Source: Chamaecrista fasciculata
Taxonomy: Eukaryota; Streptophyta; Magnoliopsida; Fabales; Fabaceae
Assembly (NCBI GenBank): GCA_003254925.1
Contig: QANZ01005551.1
Coordinates: 85,634-149,633 of the forward strand
Direction: 5' to 3'
DNA: 64,000 nt
Shown here: one piece after another, positions 45,134 through 56,560 of the stretch
How positions within the stretch are numbered: position 1 is the first letter of the stretch
Layout of the letters: every line of letters starts with the position of its first letter
The notes under the pieces: generated by a model
What the model saw: the letters and a program-made list of their open reading frames with translations, nothing else
The model's database searches: none
What the model was told of the DNA's origin: nothing
Position numbers and translations under genes: made by a program

Positions 45134-45630
45134 AGTTATTAAAATCGGATCGGCCGGTTGAACCGGCCATTAGGTCGGTCCGAGTCGTTTTAATAATCGA
45201 CCAGGCAGAGAACCGGGCTGAACCGGAAGCAAACCGGTTGAACCGGTCCTGGCTTTTTTTTTTTTTTTTGATTTTTTTGGTCTTTTTTTATAATTATGGG
45301 TCAAATATTGGAGAATGTTGATTATGAACCAAAATTTGATAGAGAAAGTGATCATAAAATGTCACTTGATGATATTATATTGTTGAACATTATGAAAATT
45401 GATTATCTCTATATTAATTCATGTTAATTTATGAAAATTGTATTAATATATTAATGTTATAATTGTATTTTGTAACCTAATTATGAATATTTGAATTAAA
45501 ATTTTATCATATATAGGTTTTTTTATTATTTTTAATTTATTTATTTATCAACGGTCCGACCCCGGTTGAACCCTTGAACCTTGAACCCCTCCTTCGGCCG
45601 GTTCAATGGCCGGTCCGGTTTTAATAACCT
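45134..45630. mobile_element. Inverted-repeat element rich in 'aaccgg', 497 bp
   Basis: Left 'agttattaaaatcgg' with several 'gaaccgg' units matches the complement of 'ccggttttaataacct' on the right. The middle is AT-rich with a poly-T tract (45254-45269). Same general type as 60882-61528. No clear target duplication. Confidence 0.75.
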
Positions 45631-46984
45631 TGCATATACATATAAACTCACTTAAAAAAAGTCGCTAAATTACAATAACACCTCCATAAAACTTATGTTG
45701 AGGAAAGAAAATATTCATGAGTTTCAAAACTTAGGCTCTGTTTGGGGACACCTCGATCCTAATCCAATCTCATTCAATCTTAATCTCATCCTAGGATTGG
45801 ATGAACAGTACTGGTTGGGTGTTTTTTGGAACCTCCATCTCATCTCATCTCATCCACATCATCANCAGAACCATAAGAGGACTTGACACTAGCCCTAATT
45901 AATTATAAATATAATCAAATTAAATATTGTTTATTATCTTATTATTATAATATCAAATCTTGTGAAAAATTACAATAAATTAATCAAAGGCTAATTACAA
46001 ACTATTATCTATTTTCAATTATTTTAACAAAAGCTATTTTATTAAACAAAATCAATTTAATATAACTACTGGTTGGTAATTTTACACATGTATTTTTTAT
46101 TTTAAAATGAACATAGTTGCATTAGCATTTATAGCATTTGCAGAGTGGATGATAGTTTTCTTCTTTTCTTTGTGAATACTGATGGCAACCATCTAATGAC
46201 TGATGTTTTATTTATTTATCTTTTTCTTTCCCTACACATTATTGTTTCTAAAATTTATAATCTACAGTTGAGTTTGGTAGACTAAAGTTGCATTTTTGCA
46301 TTATGTGTATTCCAAGTTGTTGATTTATGCATATATGATGCTAGGTATATTTTGGCAGTGGTTTGCACGTGCTATGTTTGTAGTGATTGGTGTGATTTTT
46401 TTCACATTAATTGCACATTATTACTTCTTTTATTTATCCTAATAAATAATAGATCATTTTCAAAAGATATATTATAAATAATATCAATTTTGCTATAAAT
46501 AATGAGTTGGAGTACTTGCGGCCATCTACCATCATTTTTCCATTAATTTCTATCATATCAATTATCAAGTGGGAAAGTGAGATATAATAATAACAACAAT
46601 AAATCGCGTCCCGCATGTAGGCTTGAGACCTATTTGAAAAATTTTGAAAATAAGTAGGACCAATATGAAACAAATAAAATATTTAGGACCAATTTGAAAT
46701 CTATCCCATACATTTAGGACTAATTTGTGGTTTTGACCTATATAAAAAGTACGACTTGAAGATTTTTCTTTTAATTACAAAAAGGGTTCGTTGAGGAGTA
46801 CTGGATGACTGGATCTCGCTAGCAAATTCATAATTCAAAAAAATAAATTAAACAAAAAATTCTGGAAACTCTCTGCTTGAAGTTTAACAAAAAAAAAAAA
46901 CCATGGACAAAAATGATAATAATTTGCGCTGGATTCGAGTGTTGGATCATGATGGATGATGATATATTACTGATAATACAAAAA
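45631..46984. other. Intergenic DNA with element fragments
   Basis: 45732-45895 resembles the end of a small TIR element ('ggctctgtttggg') with a (CATCT)n stretch and an N at 45865. 46645-46740 is one arm of a 'ggaccaa' foldback element without its partner. No gene seen. Confidence 0.5.
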
Positions 46985-48175
46985 CAGAGTGGTCCTCAGG
47001 TTTGGTTTTAACTAAACCATGACACCAAAGAGTATCTGAGGAACTGATGAAGTACTCTTCCTATCAGTAAAGTTAGCTTTAGAATAACCCAATAAATCAC
47101 AATTATTCTTCTTAGTATACCATAGCCCATATTTTTTAGTGTCTAGAAGGTACTTAAGAATTCTCTTCACAGTTGTTAGATGAGATTCCTTAGGATCACT
47201 TTGGAATCTCGCACATAAGCACACAAAGAACATAATGTCTGGTCTACTTGTAGTAAGATATAATAAAGAACCAATCATACTTCGATATACCTTTTGATCA
47301 TCACTTTTACCTTGAGGATCTTTATCGAGTTTGATTGAGGAACTCATAAGAGTAGTAGCTCCTTTAGCATTTGTCATACCATACTTCTTCAAGAGTTTCT
47401 TGGTATACTTTGTTTGAGATATAAAGATGCCTTCCTTACTTTGATTTACTTGAAGTCCAAGGAAGAAACTCATTTCTCGCATCATGCTCATCTCAAACTC
47501 ATTGGTCATTGCTTTAGAAAATTCCTTGCACAGAGATTCATTAGTAGAACCAAAGATAATGTCATCAACATAAATTTGTACAATCAATATATCGTTCTTA
47601 CTGTTCTTCACAAATAGAGTTGTATCTGTTTTTCCCTTGAGGAACCCCTGATCAGTCAAGAATCCACTTAACCTATCATACCAGGCCTGAGGAGCCTGTT
47701 TCAATCCATAAAGAGCTTTGTGCAATTTATAAACATGATTAGATTTATCAGCATTTTCAAATCTAGGGGGTTGATTAACATATACAAGCTCATTAATATA
47801 TCCATTTAGAAAAAAAAACTTTTCACATCCATTTGGTATAGCTTAAAATCTTTATAACAAGCGAAAGCAAGAAGCATAAAATGGATTCTAATATAGCAAC
47901 AGGAGCAAAAGTCTCATACCTTCAACTTGTGAATATCCTTGAGCAACTAACCTAGCTTTATTTCTTACCACATTACCTTGCTCATATAGTTTGTTCCTGA
48001 AGACCCATTTTGTTCCAATGACTGATTGGTCCTTAGGAGCTGGAACTAGGGTCCATACTTCATTTCTCTCAAACTGGTTGAACTTCTCTTGCATAGCAAT
48101 GATCCATCTATCAAGGCTTCCTCGATGGCTTTATGTTCAACTTGAGAAACAAACGCCATATGATTTGAGCGTGTT
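46985..48175 (-). pseudogene. Sirevirus-like copia RT-RNase H fragment
   Basis: On the minus strand: a short piece before RT (WTLVPAPKDQSVIGTKWVF, KARLVAQGYSQVEG at 47888-48094), a frameshifted middle, then RT and the start of RNase H at 47012-47725 (LYGLKQAPQAWYDRL, IYVDDIIFGSTN, SRPDIMF). LVAQGYSQVEG and YVDDIIFGSTN are typical of the Sirevirus lineage. The sequence stops within RNase H after DRKSTS. Gag, protease, integrase and LTRs of this element are absent. It is a dead fragment. Confidence 0.88.
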
Positions 48176-48687
48176 TTAATAAATAAGTTTATGGGTACTC
48201 ATTTTCGACTCCTAAGGATCATTTTGCACATGGAAATTTTGAGAAAAATGCTTCGTTTTGCTTCATTTTGTTTTGGTCCTTTTTGGGGTTCATCGAGTCC
48301 GATTTTCTTCGGATTTGGGGCTATTTTGAGCTTAATCTTTGAAATTGATCTAAGGAATTAAGTTTGTGATGTCCGAAAATTAAAACCATATGAAATCTGA
48401 TTAAAATTGAGCTCAAATCGTGCGAAAATGGTGTTTTTTTTTTCTGTGGGTGATTGAAATTGGGGGCTTAATTGAAACTAACATTTCACATTGGGGGGCA
48501 CAACTGACACAAATAAAACCCAGATTATATTTCAAACTTTTATTGTTCCCAAATTTTACCACAAGCTCATAAAAACATTTAAATTCCAAGTATGGCTTCT
48601 ATTCTAAGAATCCAATTTTATATTCCAATGACTTTAAATTCTTATTATAAATTTCTAAATCAATCTCTAAAATTTTGGGATATCACA
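48176..48687 (-). repeat. Probable Ty3/gypsy LTR fragment
   Basis: It ends GGGATATCACA on the plus strand, i.e. TGTGATATCCC on the minus strand, a common start of long plant gypsy (Tekay-type) LTRs. The stretch 'cccaaattttaccacaagc' is shared with 59980-60000. Family assignment is from general knowledge and needs a repeat search. Confidence 0.45.
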
Positions 48688-49046
48688 TACGTAATGTAGA
48701 ATAAAATACTATTTGATTGAAAATTCTAAAATAATATTTTAAACATGCCTATTTTACTCACCATAGTTGTGGCTTGACACAAGTTGCGACAACAACTACA
48801 ATAGAGAATGTAAACCGCAATTTGCAACCTTGTTTATAATGTATTAATGTTTGTTATATTGATTGACAACTAATTTATGGATTTTTGTGTTCGGCATTTT
48901 GAAATAAAGTTTTTTTTTATTTATACCAAAAGCATATGTTAAATGTTACAAAAAAAACATATGTTAAATACTAATTCTTAAAATGATTAATTTTATGAAT
49001 GTTACCCTAAATTACAACATGTGATGGTTTAGTCATCATTTGAGCT
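48688..49046. other. AT-rich intergenic DNA, nothing recognised
   Basis: No open frame or repeat that I can bound. Confidence 0.5.
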
Positions 49047-50167
49047 AGGGCTCTACACGGGCCGTACCGGACTGAGTTTTGACCTGGCCCGATTTTGAAA
49101 TCGGGTTGAATTTTAGATCCGGGCCCGGCCCGAGACCTGGTGGACCCGAGATGTCATCGGCCGGGGTCAGATCTTATTGGGTGGGGCCGGGTAGGGGCTT
49201 TTAAGAATAATTTGGGGATCCTTTTGGTTTTTTTTAGAAAGTGCTGGTTTGGGCCCAAACAAAAAAACGAAGAGCGAGAGGAGAGTGAGATGACGGATTT
49301 GCAGATGGAAGAAAACCAATGACGGATTTGAAAAAATGCAGGGAAAACCAACCACAATTTCTAGTGCATCTTCAGTAGATTAAAAAAAACATGAAGATGC
49401 ATTTGCAGATGGAAGACGACAAAGAGAGGAGAGTGAGACGATCTGACGACATTGTTGGTGCTTCGCTTGCAACCAACTGACGAAGATGAGACGATGACGG
49501 AGAAGGAGACTCGCGGTGAGGCTGTATTCTTCGATTGGCAGTTTGGAGGTTTGAGTTTGAGGCTGCGACGGTGAGAATGAATGAGGAATTAGTGAATACG
49601 GATGAATGAGGAATTAGGGAGTTGAATGAGGAAGTGTGGTGTGCAAATCCATCTCTGATTAGGGATGAATGAGGAAGTTAATGTGATAATGAATGAGGAA
49701 GTTAATGTGTGAATGAATATGCAAGGTTTAGGGGTACAATTTTATTTTGAATAAACTACTAAATTGGTCCTTGGATTATTGACTCGCTGACAGATTGGTC
49801 CTCAGATTAACGAAATTGACAAATAGGTCCCCGAATTTTATAAACGTTACTCAAATTAGTCCTTCCGTTAAATCTTCGTTTGGTAACCCGCTGACGTGGC
49901 CGTTAACTGCTGACGTGGCACGTAGCAGTTGGAAAACTGGAAAAAAAAAACGCCAACTTTACATGTAGTGCCACATAAGCATTGATATTTAAAAAAAAAA
50001 CATTTCATCTCTTCTTCAAATTGGTCCCTGAGTTCAATTTTCATCCCATTATTTTCAATTCCCCCTCTTTTCATTATCTTCATTAATTTTAGTCCCAAAT
50101 CCTAAAAATAAAATTGTAAAGTGTCCCAAAACTCTTCCAAACATTCCAATTTAGTCCTTAAAAGTAT

Positions 50168-50398
50168 TAAAAACCCTAAAACCTAAACCCCAAACTCTAA
50201 ACCCTAAAACCCTAAACCCTAAATCCTAAAACCCTAAAATCCTAAACCCTAAACCCTAAAATCCTAAAATTGTAAAGTGTCCCAAAACACTTTCAAACAT
50301 TCCAATTTAGTCCTTAAAAATATTAAAAACTCTAAAACCTAAACCATAAACCCCAAACTCTAAACCCTAAAACTATAAACCCTAAACCCTAAACCCTA
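50168..50398. repeat. Degenerate CCCTAAA repeats, left arm
   Basis: Two blocks of CCCTAAA/CCTAAAA units separated by a copy of 'attccaatttagtcctta'. The unit is the plant telomere repeat, but interruptions and mirror-image placement show it belongs to the element. Confidence 0.85.
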
Positions 50399-51183
50399 AA
50401 AAGTCTAATTTGAGTAATTAGGTCTCTCACCCATTCTTATCCCATTATTCTCAATTCCCCCTCTTTTCATCATCTTCATTCATTTTAGTCCCAAATCCTC
50501 AAAATAAAATTATAAAGTGTCCCAAATCCCAAATCCCAAACCCTAAGCCCTAAAACCTTAAATCCCAAATCCCAAATTCCTAATTTGTTTTAATCCCTAA
50601 ACCCCCTAAAATATTTTTTTTAATCCCTAATCCCTAACTGGGGAAGTTGTCATTTGTCAAGAACCCCATACACAAAGCAAAAGAAAAAAGAGCCATTTCA
50701 CAAAAAATCAGAAAATCAACAATTCATCATCCTTCATCTTCATCCACCGTCGGCGTGTTCATCTTCATCCACCGTCCAGCGCGCTCATCTTCATCTTAAA
50801 CCGAGATGGAGAGAGAGAGTGAAATCGAGGGAAATTTGATATGAGAGCGAAATTGAAATTGGAATAGAGAGAGAGAGATAGAGAGCGAAATCAAGAGAAA
50901 TTGATTTTGAGCGTAATCTGGGTTGTCGAGCGAAATTGAAATCGAGCGAAATCCAAATCAGATTTTTAGGTTGTCACTGATGTTTTCTATTGCTTTGATT
51001 TTGTTTTGATTTCTGGCTTTGATTTTGCTTTTATTTTTTCTGGCTTTGATTTCTGAAGATTTGCCAAAAAGAATGGCGAGATCTCATGCTCAAAATACCA
51101 TCTTTTTCTGTGTGGTGTGGCCTGTGGATCTTTCTCGCTGTAAAGGGAAATGAGGTTTTAGGGTTGAAGATGATGAAGGTGCA

Positions 51184-51482
<299 letters not shown>

Positions 51483-51614
51483 TAAAGAAGATGAAGATGA
51501 AGATAGAGAGGGTTTAGGGACCAAAATGTTTTTTTCAATTCTGATTTAATAAATTTGAGGCAAGGTGATGAGGAAAGTAGGATTTAGGGACCAAATTGCA
51601 AGAGAGTAATTTTT

Positions 51615-51908
51615 TTTAGGGTTTTTGGATTTAGGGATTAGGGGTTTAGGGTTTTAGATTTTAGGTTTTAGGGTTTAGGTTTTAGGATTTTAGAGTTGGG
51701 GATTTTAGGGTTTAGGGTTTTAGGGTTTTTACTATTTTTAAGGACTAAATTGAAATGTTTGGAAGAGTTTTGGGACACTTTACAATTTTAGGATTTTAGG
51801 GTTTTAGGGTTTAAGATTTTAGGGTTTAGGGTTTTAGGGTTTATGATTTTAGGGTTTAGGGTTTAGGGTTTTAGGGTTTAGAGTTTGGGGTTTAGGTTTT
51901 AGGGTTTT
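51615..51908. repeat. Degenerate TTTAGGG repeats, right arm
   Basis: Mirror image of the left-arm CCCTAAA blocks, again in two blocks separated by 'aaggactaaatt' sequence. Confidence 0.85.
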
Positions 51909-52578
51909 TAATACTTTTAAGGACTAAATTGGAATGTTTGGAAGAGTTTTGGGACACTTTAGAATTTTATTTTGAGGATTTGGGACTAAAATGAATGAAG
52001 ATGATGAAAAAGAGGGTGAATTGAAAATAATGGGATAAGAATGGGTGAGTAAAAATTAATTTTTCTTTTTAGAAAAAAATATGACTCAAAGACCAATTTG
52101 ATTTTTGAAGGAAATGTTTTTTTTTTAAATTATTAATGCTTATGTGGCAAATCAAGCACAGTTGGTGTTTTCTTTTTTTTTTTTCTTCAACTGCTGACGT
52201 GGCACTTAACGTGCCACGTCAGCAATTAACGGCCACGTCATCGGGTTACCAAACAGAGATTTAACGAAAGGACTAATTTGAGTAACGTTTGTAAAATTTG
52301 GGGACCTATTTGTCAATTTCGTTAATCTGGGGATCAATTTGTCAGCAAGCCAATAATCTAGGGACCTATTTAGTAGTTTACTCTTTGTTTTATATAAGTC
52401 AGGTCCAGAAGCCTATCCCGGGTCGGGCCGGGTTTTTTTGGGATGAACACGAGACCCGGCCCAGCTCGGGATCATTTTTCAATTTTGTAATCTTTTTCCC
52501 TGGCCCGGCTTTGTTTTGACCCGGCCCGAATTGATCGGGCCAGGTCAACCGGGTTTATGTTCAGCCATAACTTGAGCT

Positions 52579-53142
52579 CATACTCTCTTAACTTCAATTT
52601 ATATTTTCACTATTATATTTCTCACCATTATTTGATTTTTAATTTTGGTGATGCTTTTTTTCTTCATCGCGAAGATCTTTAAAGTTTGCTTGGCAATTAG
52701 GAAAAGAAATGAGGGAAGGCGAGGATTAACTTTCGGTATGTCGTCCCCTTCTTTGGACTTAAGTAACTACTGTAAAATATCTCAATTTAAGGTATTTTCT
52801 TCATCATAATGCCTCAATATCTTCTCTTTCATTTTTCAACTTCTCAAACAAGAGGAAGATGCCGCAATCTTCTCCCACACCCTCCCATTCTCCTCCCTGT
52901 TCTCCATTTCAAACACACCCTTGATAGGGAAGACACATATAATCTTTATTCAAAACAATGATAACTTCTGAACTCTTTCTTCATAGCCATTATTTTTCCT
53001 AAGAAAACAGAAAATTCATTATAACAGTAAAACAAAAACAGATAAGAGATAACTCATAGAGACAAGCCTCCAAAAGCTAAATAAAGTTACAAAATAGAGA
53101 AACAACTCGAAAATAAATTTAGAAAATCGAAAAGAAAATATA
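52579..53142. other. Intergenic DNA, nothing recognised
   Basis: No reliable open frame or bounded repeat. Confidence 0.5.
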
Positions 53143-54070
53143 CGACAAAAATAAATAGTAGTAAAAAATTAAAGATTATTGAGAAAGAATTAAGATATCT
53201 TCCTCTTTTTACCAAAAAGAATACAAGCACGATTATTAGTTTCATAACCTTCAATAATCAACACTAACATTATTATATTTTTTATTGCGATTCAATCTTT
53301 AATTTATCTTGAACGAATGTCACTAAATAACTTATGCATAATAAATAGGTCAAAGTGCATTTTTGGTCCCATAACTTTTGTTTAAGTTTTCAATTTGGTC
53401 ACAAAAATAAATAGTGGTAAAACATAAAAGATTGTTGAGAAAGAATTAAGATATCTTCCTCTTTTAGCCAAAATAAATATAAGCAGGATGATTAGTTTCA
53501 TATCCTTCAATAATCAATATTAACAATATTAAATTTTGGCTAAAGTGCACTTTTGGTCCCATAACTTTGGCAAAGGTTTCAATTTGGTCCCATAACTTTT
53601 TTTGTTGCAATTTTGGTCCCATAACTTTGGCAAAGGTCTCAATTTGGTCCCATAAATTTTTTTGTTGCAATTTTGGTCCCATAATTTTTAAAAACGTCTC
53701 ACCGTTAGTCCCAATACTGATTTCCATCCATTATTTGCCGCTAAAGATGATCTGACATACTAAATTAGATGATGACGTGACAAATATGGGTGAAGTTATG
53801 AGACAGATGGAAATCATCTCGGGACCAACGGTGAGACGTTTTTAGAAGTTATGGGACCAAAATTGCAACAAAAAATATTATGGGACCAAATTGAGACCTT
53901 TGCCAAAGTTATAGGACCAAAATTGCAACAAAAAAAGTTATGGGACCAAATTGAAACCTTTGCCAAAGTTATGGGACCAAAAGTGCACTTTAGCCTTAAA
54001 TTTTTTATGCAGTTCAATCTTTGATTTTTCTTCAACGATTGTCACTAAATAACTTATGGATAATAAATAT
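53143..54070. repeat. Tandem duplication of about 205 bp, second copy split by a TIR element
   Basis: Copy 1 at about 53143-53348 and copy 2 at about 53401-53537 plus 54005-54070 share 'gagaaagaattaagatatct', 'cttcaataatcaa' and 'tgtcactaaataacttatg'. Copy 1 has no insert. A 50-bp piece of a 'tttggtcccataac' arm (53349-53400) separates them. Confidence 0.8.
53538..53995. mobile_element. Near-perfect MULE-like TIR element, 458 bp
   Basis: The ends GGCTAAAGTGCACTTTTGG and CCAAAAGTGCACTTTAGCC are perfect inverted repeats, and the arms (about 180 bp) are nearly perfect, each with an internal duplication of the 'ttggtcccataactttggca' unit. TTAAATTTT is duplicated at 53529-53537 and 53996-54004. 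The near-identity of the arms points to recent activity. Confidence 0.94.
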
Positions 54071-54619
54071 TAAATTCTTCATGCTCAATCATATCAAATA
54101 TAAAAAACAAAAAATTTATCATCATCATCATATTCATTATCTAATGATTTAGAAACTGTAATCAATAACTTGTTACAAATTAAATTACATATATATGACT
54201 CAATTGATAATTAACCTAGATATAGAATATGAATTTTCAATAATTGCACAGTTATAACAATGGCGAGAATGCTATTGAAATAATTACACACTTATAGCGA
54301 TGATGAAAGTATGGAATTATGGATGGAGATGGCAAACAACTTCAATTTCAAAATAAGGACATTTGGTAAATCATTGAGTCGATACATTTTGACCGTCCAC
54401 CCCACTCACACCCTTGCAGAACGAAGAGGGAGTCAAAAGTTTTCTTGACTTAGACAGGAGAAGAGGAGAAGAAGAAGACAGATTCTTAGATGGAATCCTT
54501 GAAAACATGAAGAGCTTCAAAGTTGGTGACTTTTCAAAGCATGTGTGAGATGATGCATGGAAGACGATCAAATGATGAGGACTTGTAAAGATGGTGATGG
54601 ACTTAGACAAGCTATATAC
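54071..54619. other. Intergenic DNA, possible continuation of a minus-strand gene fragment
   Basis: AT-rich to 54360. 54371-54619 is open on the minus strand but loses coding character after the possible donor at 54619. Confidence 0.35.
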
Positions 54620-54908
54620 CTCCCAAAACCAAACAATGTGCGGATGTGCCTTCGAGTCTTCAATAGAAATGGCATTTTCAATCCCATACAATTCAAGCTC
54701 TAAACTTTGAAAGAACTTCTGGTGATCTTTTCTGAGAAGCATATTAGTAAAACCTTGTTCAAAATTAGCCACCTCATCAGATATAGATGTTGCAAATCGA
54801 TCCTATACGAAAAGATGAAGTTTGGTAAATCAGTGAGTCGATATGAAATTTGATCACGCCAATACCAGTTGCATCTTCACTTTCATCTTCATCAACTTTA
54901 GACGCCAT
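54620..54908 (-). pseudogene. Unrecognised minus-strand gene fragment, two possible exons
   Basis: ATG at 54908 opens MASKVDEDESEDATG. A second stretch from 54802 to 54620 reads 61 codons (DRFATSISDEV..., FFQSLELELYG...) between a good acceptor (cgtatag) and a donor (gag|gtatat). The two can be joined only with a weak donor after AAA or GGC. The protein family is not recognised. A degraded copy of the first part lies at 62403-62553, where the frame has an early stop, which suggests that both are pieces of a duplicated gene. I infer a fragment, not a working gene. Confidence 0.3.
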
Positions 54909-55004
54909 GATACTATACTCAGACACAAAAACTATCGGGAAAGAGGGTGTGAATGTTTTGAGTAAGGCCAGGCCGAGTTGCCTTCTTGTACCGTTTTGCC
55001 AACA

Positions 55005-55051
55005 ACCCGGTGTTACACCGGGTCGACCCGACGGTTTTACTCAAAAACCGT
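55005..55051. other. Two adjacent perfect hairpins
   Basis: ACCCGGTG-TTA-CACCGGGT (55005-55023) and GACGGTTTT-ACTCA-AAAACCGTC (55029-55051), five bases apart. It could be the end of a transposon or a structured RNA; no partner was found. Confidence 0.7.
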
Positions 55052-56560
55052 CAACAGATAGATGACCCGCCCAACTTTTTGTTTTGAACTCTTATTCAAC
55101 CCATGAGCACAACCGAGTTTAGACTCCATAGAAATGAAGAAGGATCATGAAAGAAGAAGAAGAAAGTGGATTCGTGATGCCAAGAACTCAGAACTATAAA
55201 TAAAAATGCTTAACATCAAGAAAGAAACTTCTTTGTGAATTGACAGAAGAAGAAATGCTTTTGAGACTTGAGATTTTGTGGTTGGAAGATGGAAAGTGAT
55301 AAACAATAAGCTAAGATGATGCAATGACAAATATTAATGGTGGATCGAGAAAGAGGTAGGTAGGTGGGAGTGAAATTGAATAATTGAAGATACAAAGATG
55401 GATGATATGAAAAAATGAGAGTGGCGGCTATTGAAGGGTGAGAGAGCACAAGATTAGGTTTAGGGTTTGAGAAATATTTTAAATAGTATTATATTTGGTA
55501 ATTGTAAATTAAATAATTGTTTTTAAGTTAAAATCTTATCAATATAAATCAATAACTACTAATAATTTTACCAAAAAAAATCACTACTTTAAAAATCTGT
55601 AAACAATATCCACATTTAAAAGTAATTTTTTTTTTATTATAATTGATATTTAATATAAATAAAATTGAAATAAAACATTTAATAGAATCAAATTAAAAAA
55701 ATATTTATTCTTAATATTATCTTTAATGCACTTATTTAAAATTAAAATATTACCTTTATATATTTTTATTTTTTAAAAAGACTCTATATATATTATATTT
55801 TAATTATTTTAAACATAAAACATTATTATTTTATATTTTTATTTTAAATTATTTGCACTCTAAAATTTAAATTTTATATTATAACCTGATTTTGATATAT
55901 ATATATTTAATATTTTTTAATTGGATCGATTAAACAAGTGACCCAGTGACCCGACTGTTGAACGAGGGGCCCAACCACCCGAGCCCTTCTTCAGTGAGAC
56001 ACATTTTTACTTCCTAACATTTAAGGAAAAAGCTTTAAATTGTCCATTTAGGTTTGTTATTTTAAAATTATCACTAGAATTTTAGTAAAAACTTTGTTTG
56101 GCCAACTCATTAATAATTGATTATTTAATTTTCTTAAAACTTGACATGTTTTTAAGTTTTACTTCATTTAGAATAAAATACTATTTGATAAAAAAATACT
56201 AAAATAATATTTTACACATGCCTATTTTAAACATGTCGTTGTGTTGTGGGGTAAATGCGTAAATCTTAACCAACTGTGTAATTCCTTATTAACTTTGTTT
56301 GATCTTCATTTCAATTTGTCAAAAATTATGCCTTAATAATTTTTTCAAAAAAAATGAGTCATTTTTCTATATACATCTTGATGGTTTCAAAAGTAGTTCA
56401 TTTTTCTGTAATTTTTGTTGAATTAGGATAAAAACTTATGACTAACGAGTATATTGTTTAAATTTTTCATGGATTAAACTGTTTATTTTAATTTTTCATG
56501 GATCAAATTGTTAGTTTATTCGTTAATTTTTCTTTACAAATTAAGAGTCAAATACTCACA
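55052..56560. other. AT-rich intergenic DNA, nothing recognised
   Basis: Open frames at 55145-55449 (minus) have no domain. 55910-56000 has 'gacccagtgacccgac', perhaps a partner of the GC-rich sequence near 55020. Confidence 0.5.

Noticed and set aside
50168..50398. Possible chromosome end or true telomere
   Set aside because: The CCCTAAA units are degenerate, short, mirrored at 51615-51908 and lie inside a bounded foldback element.
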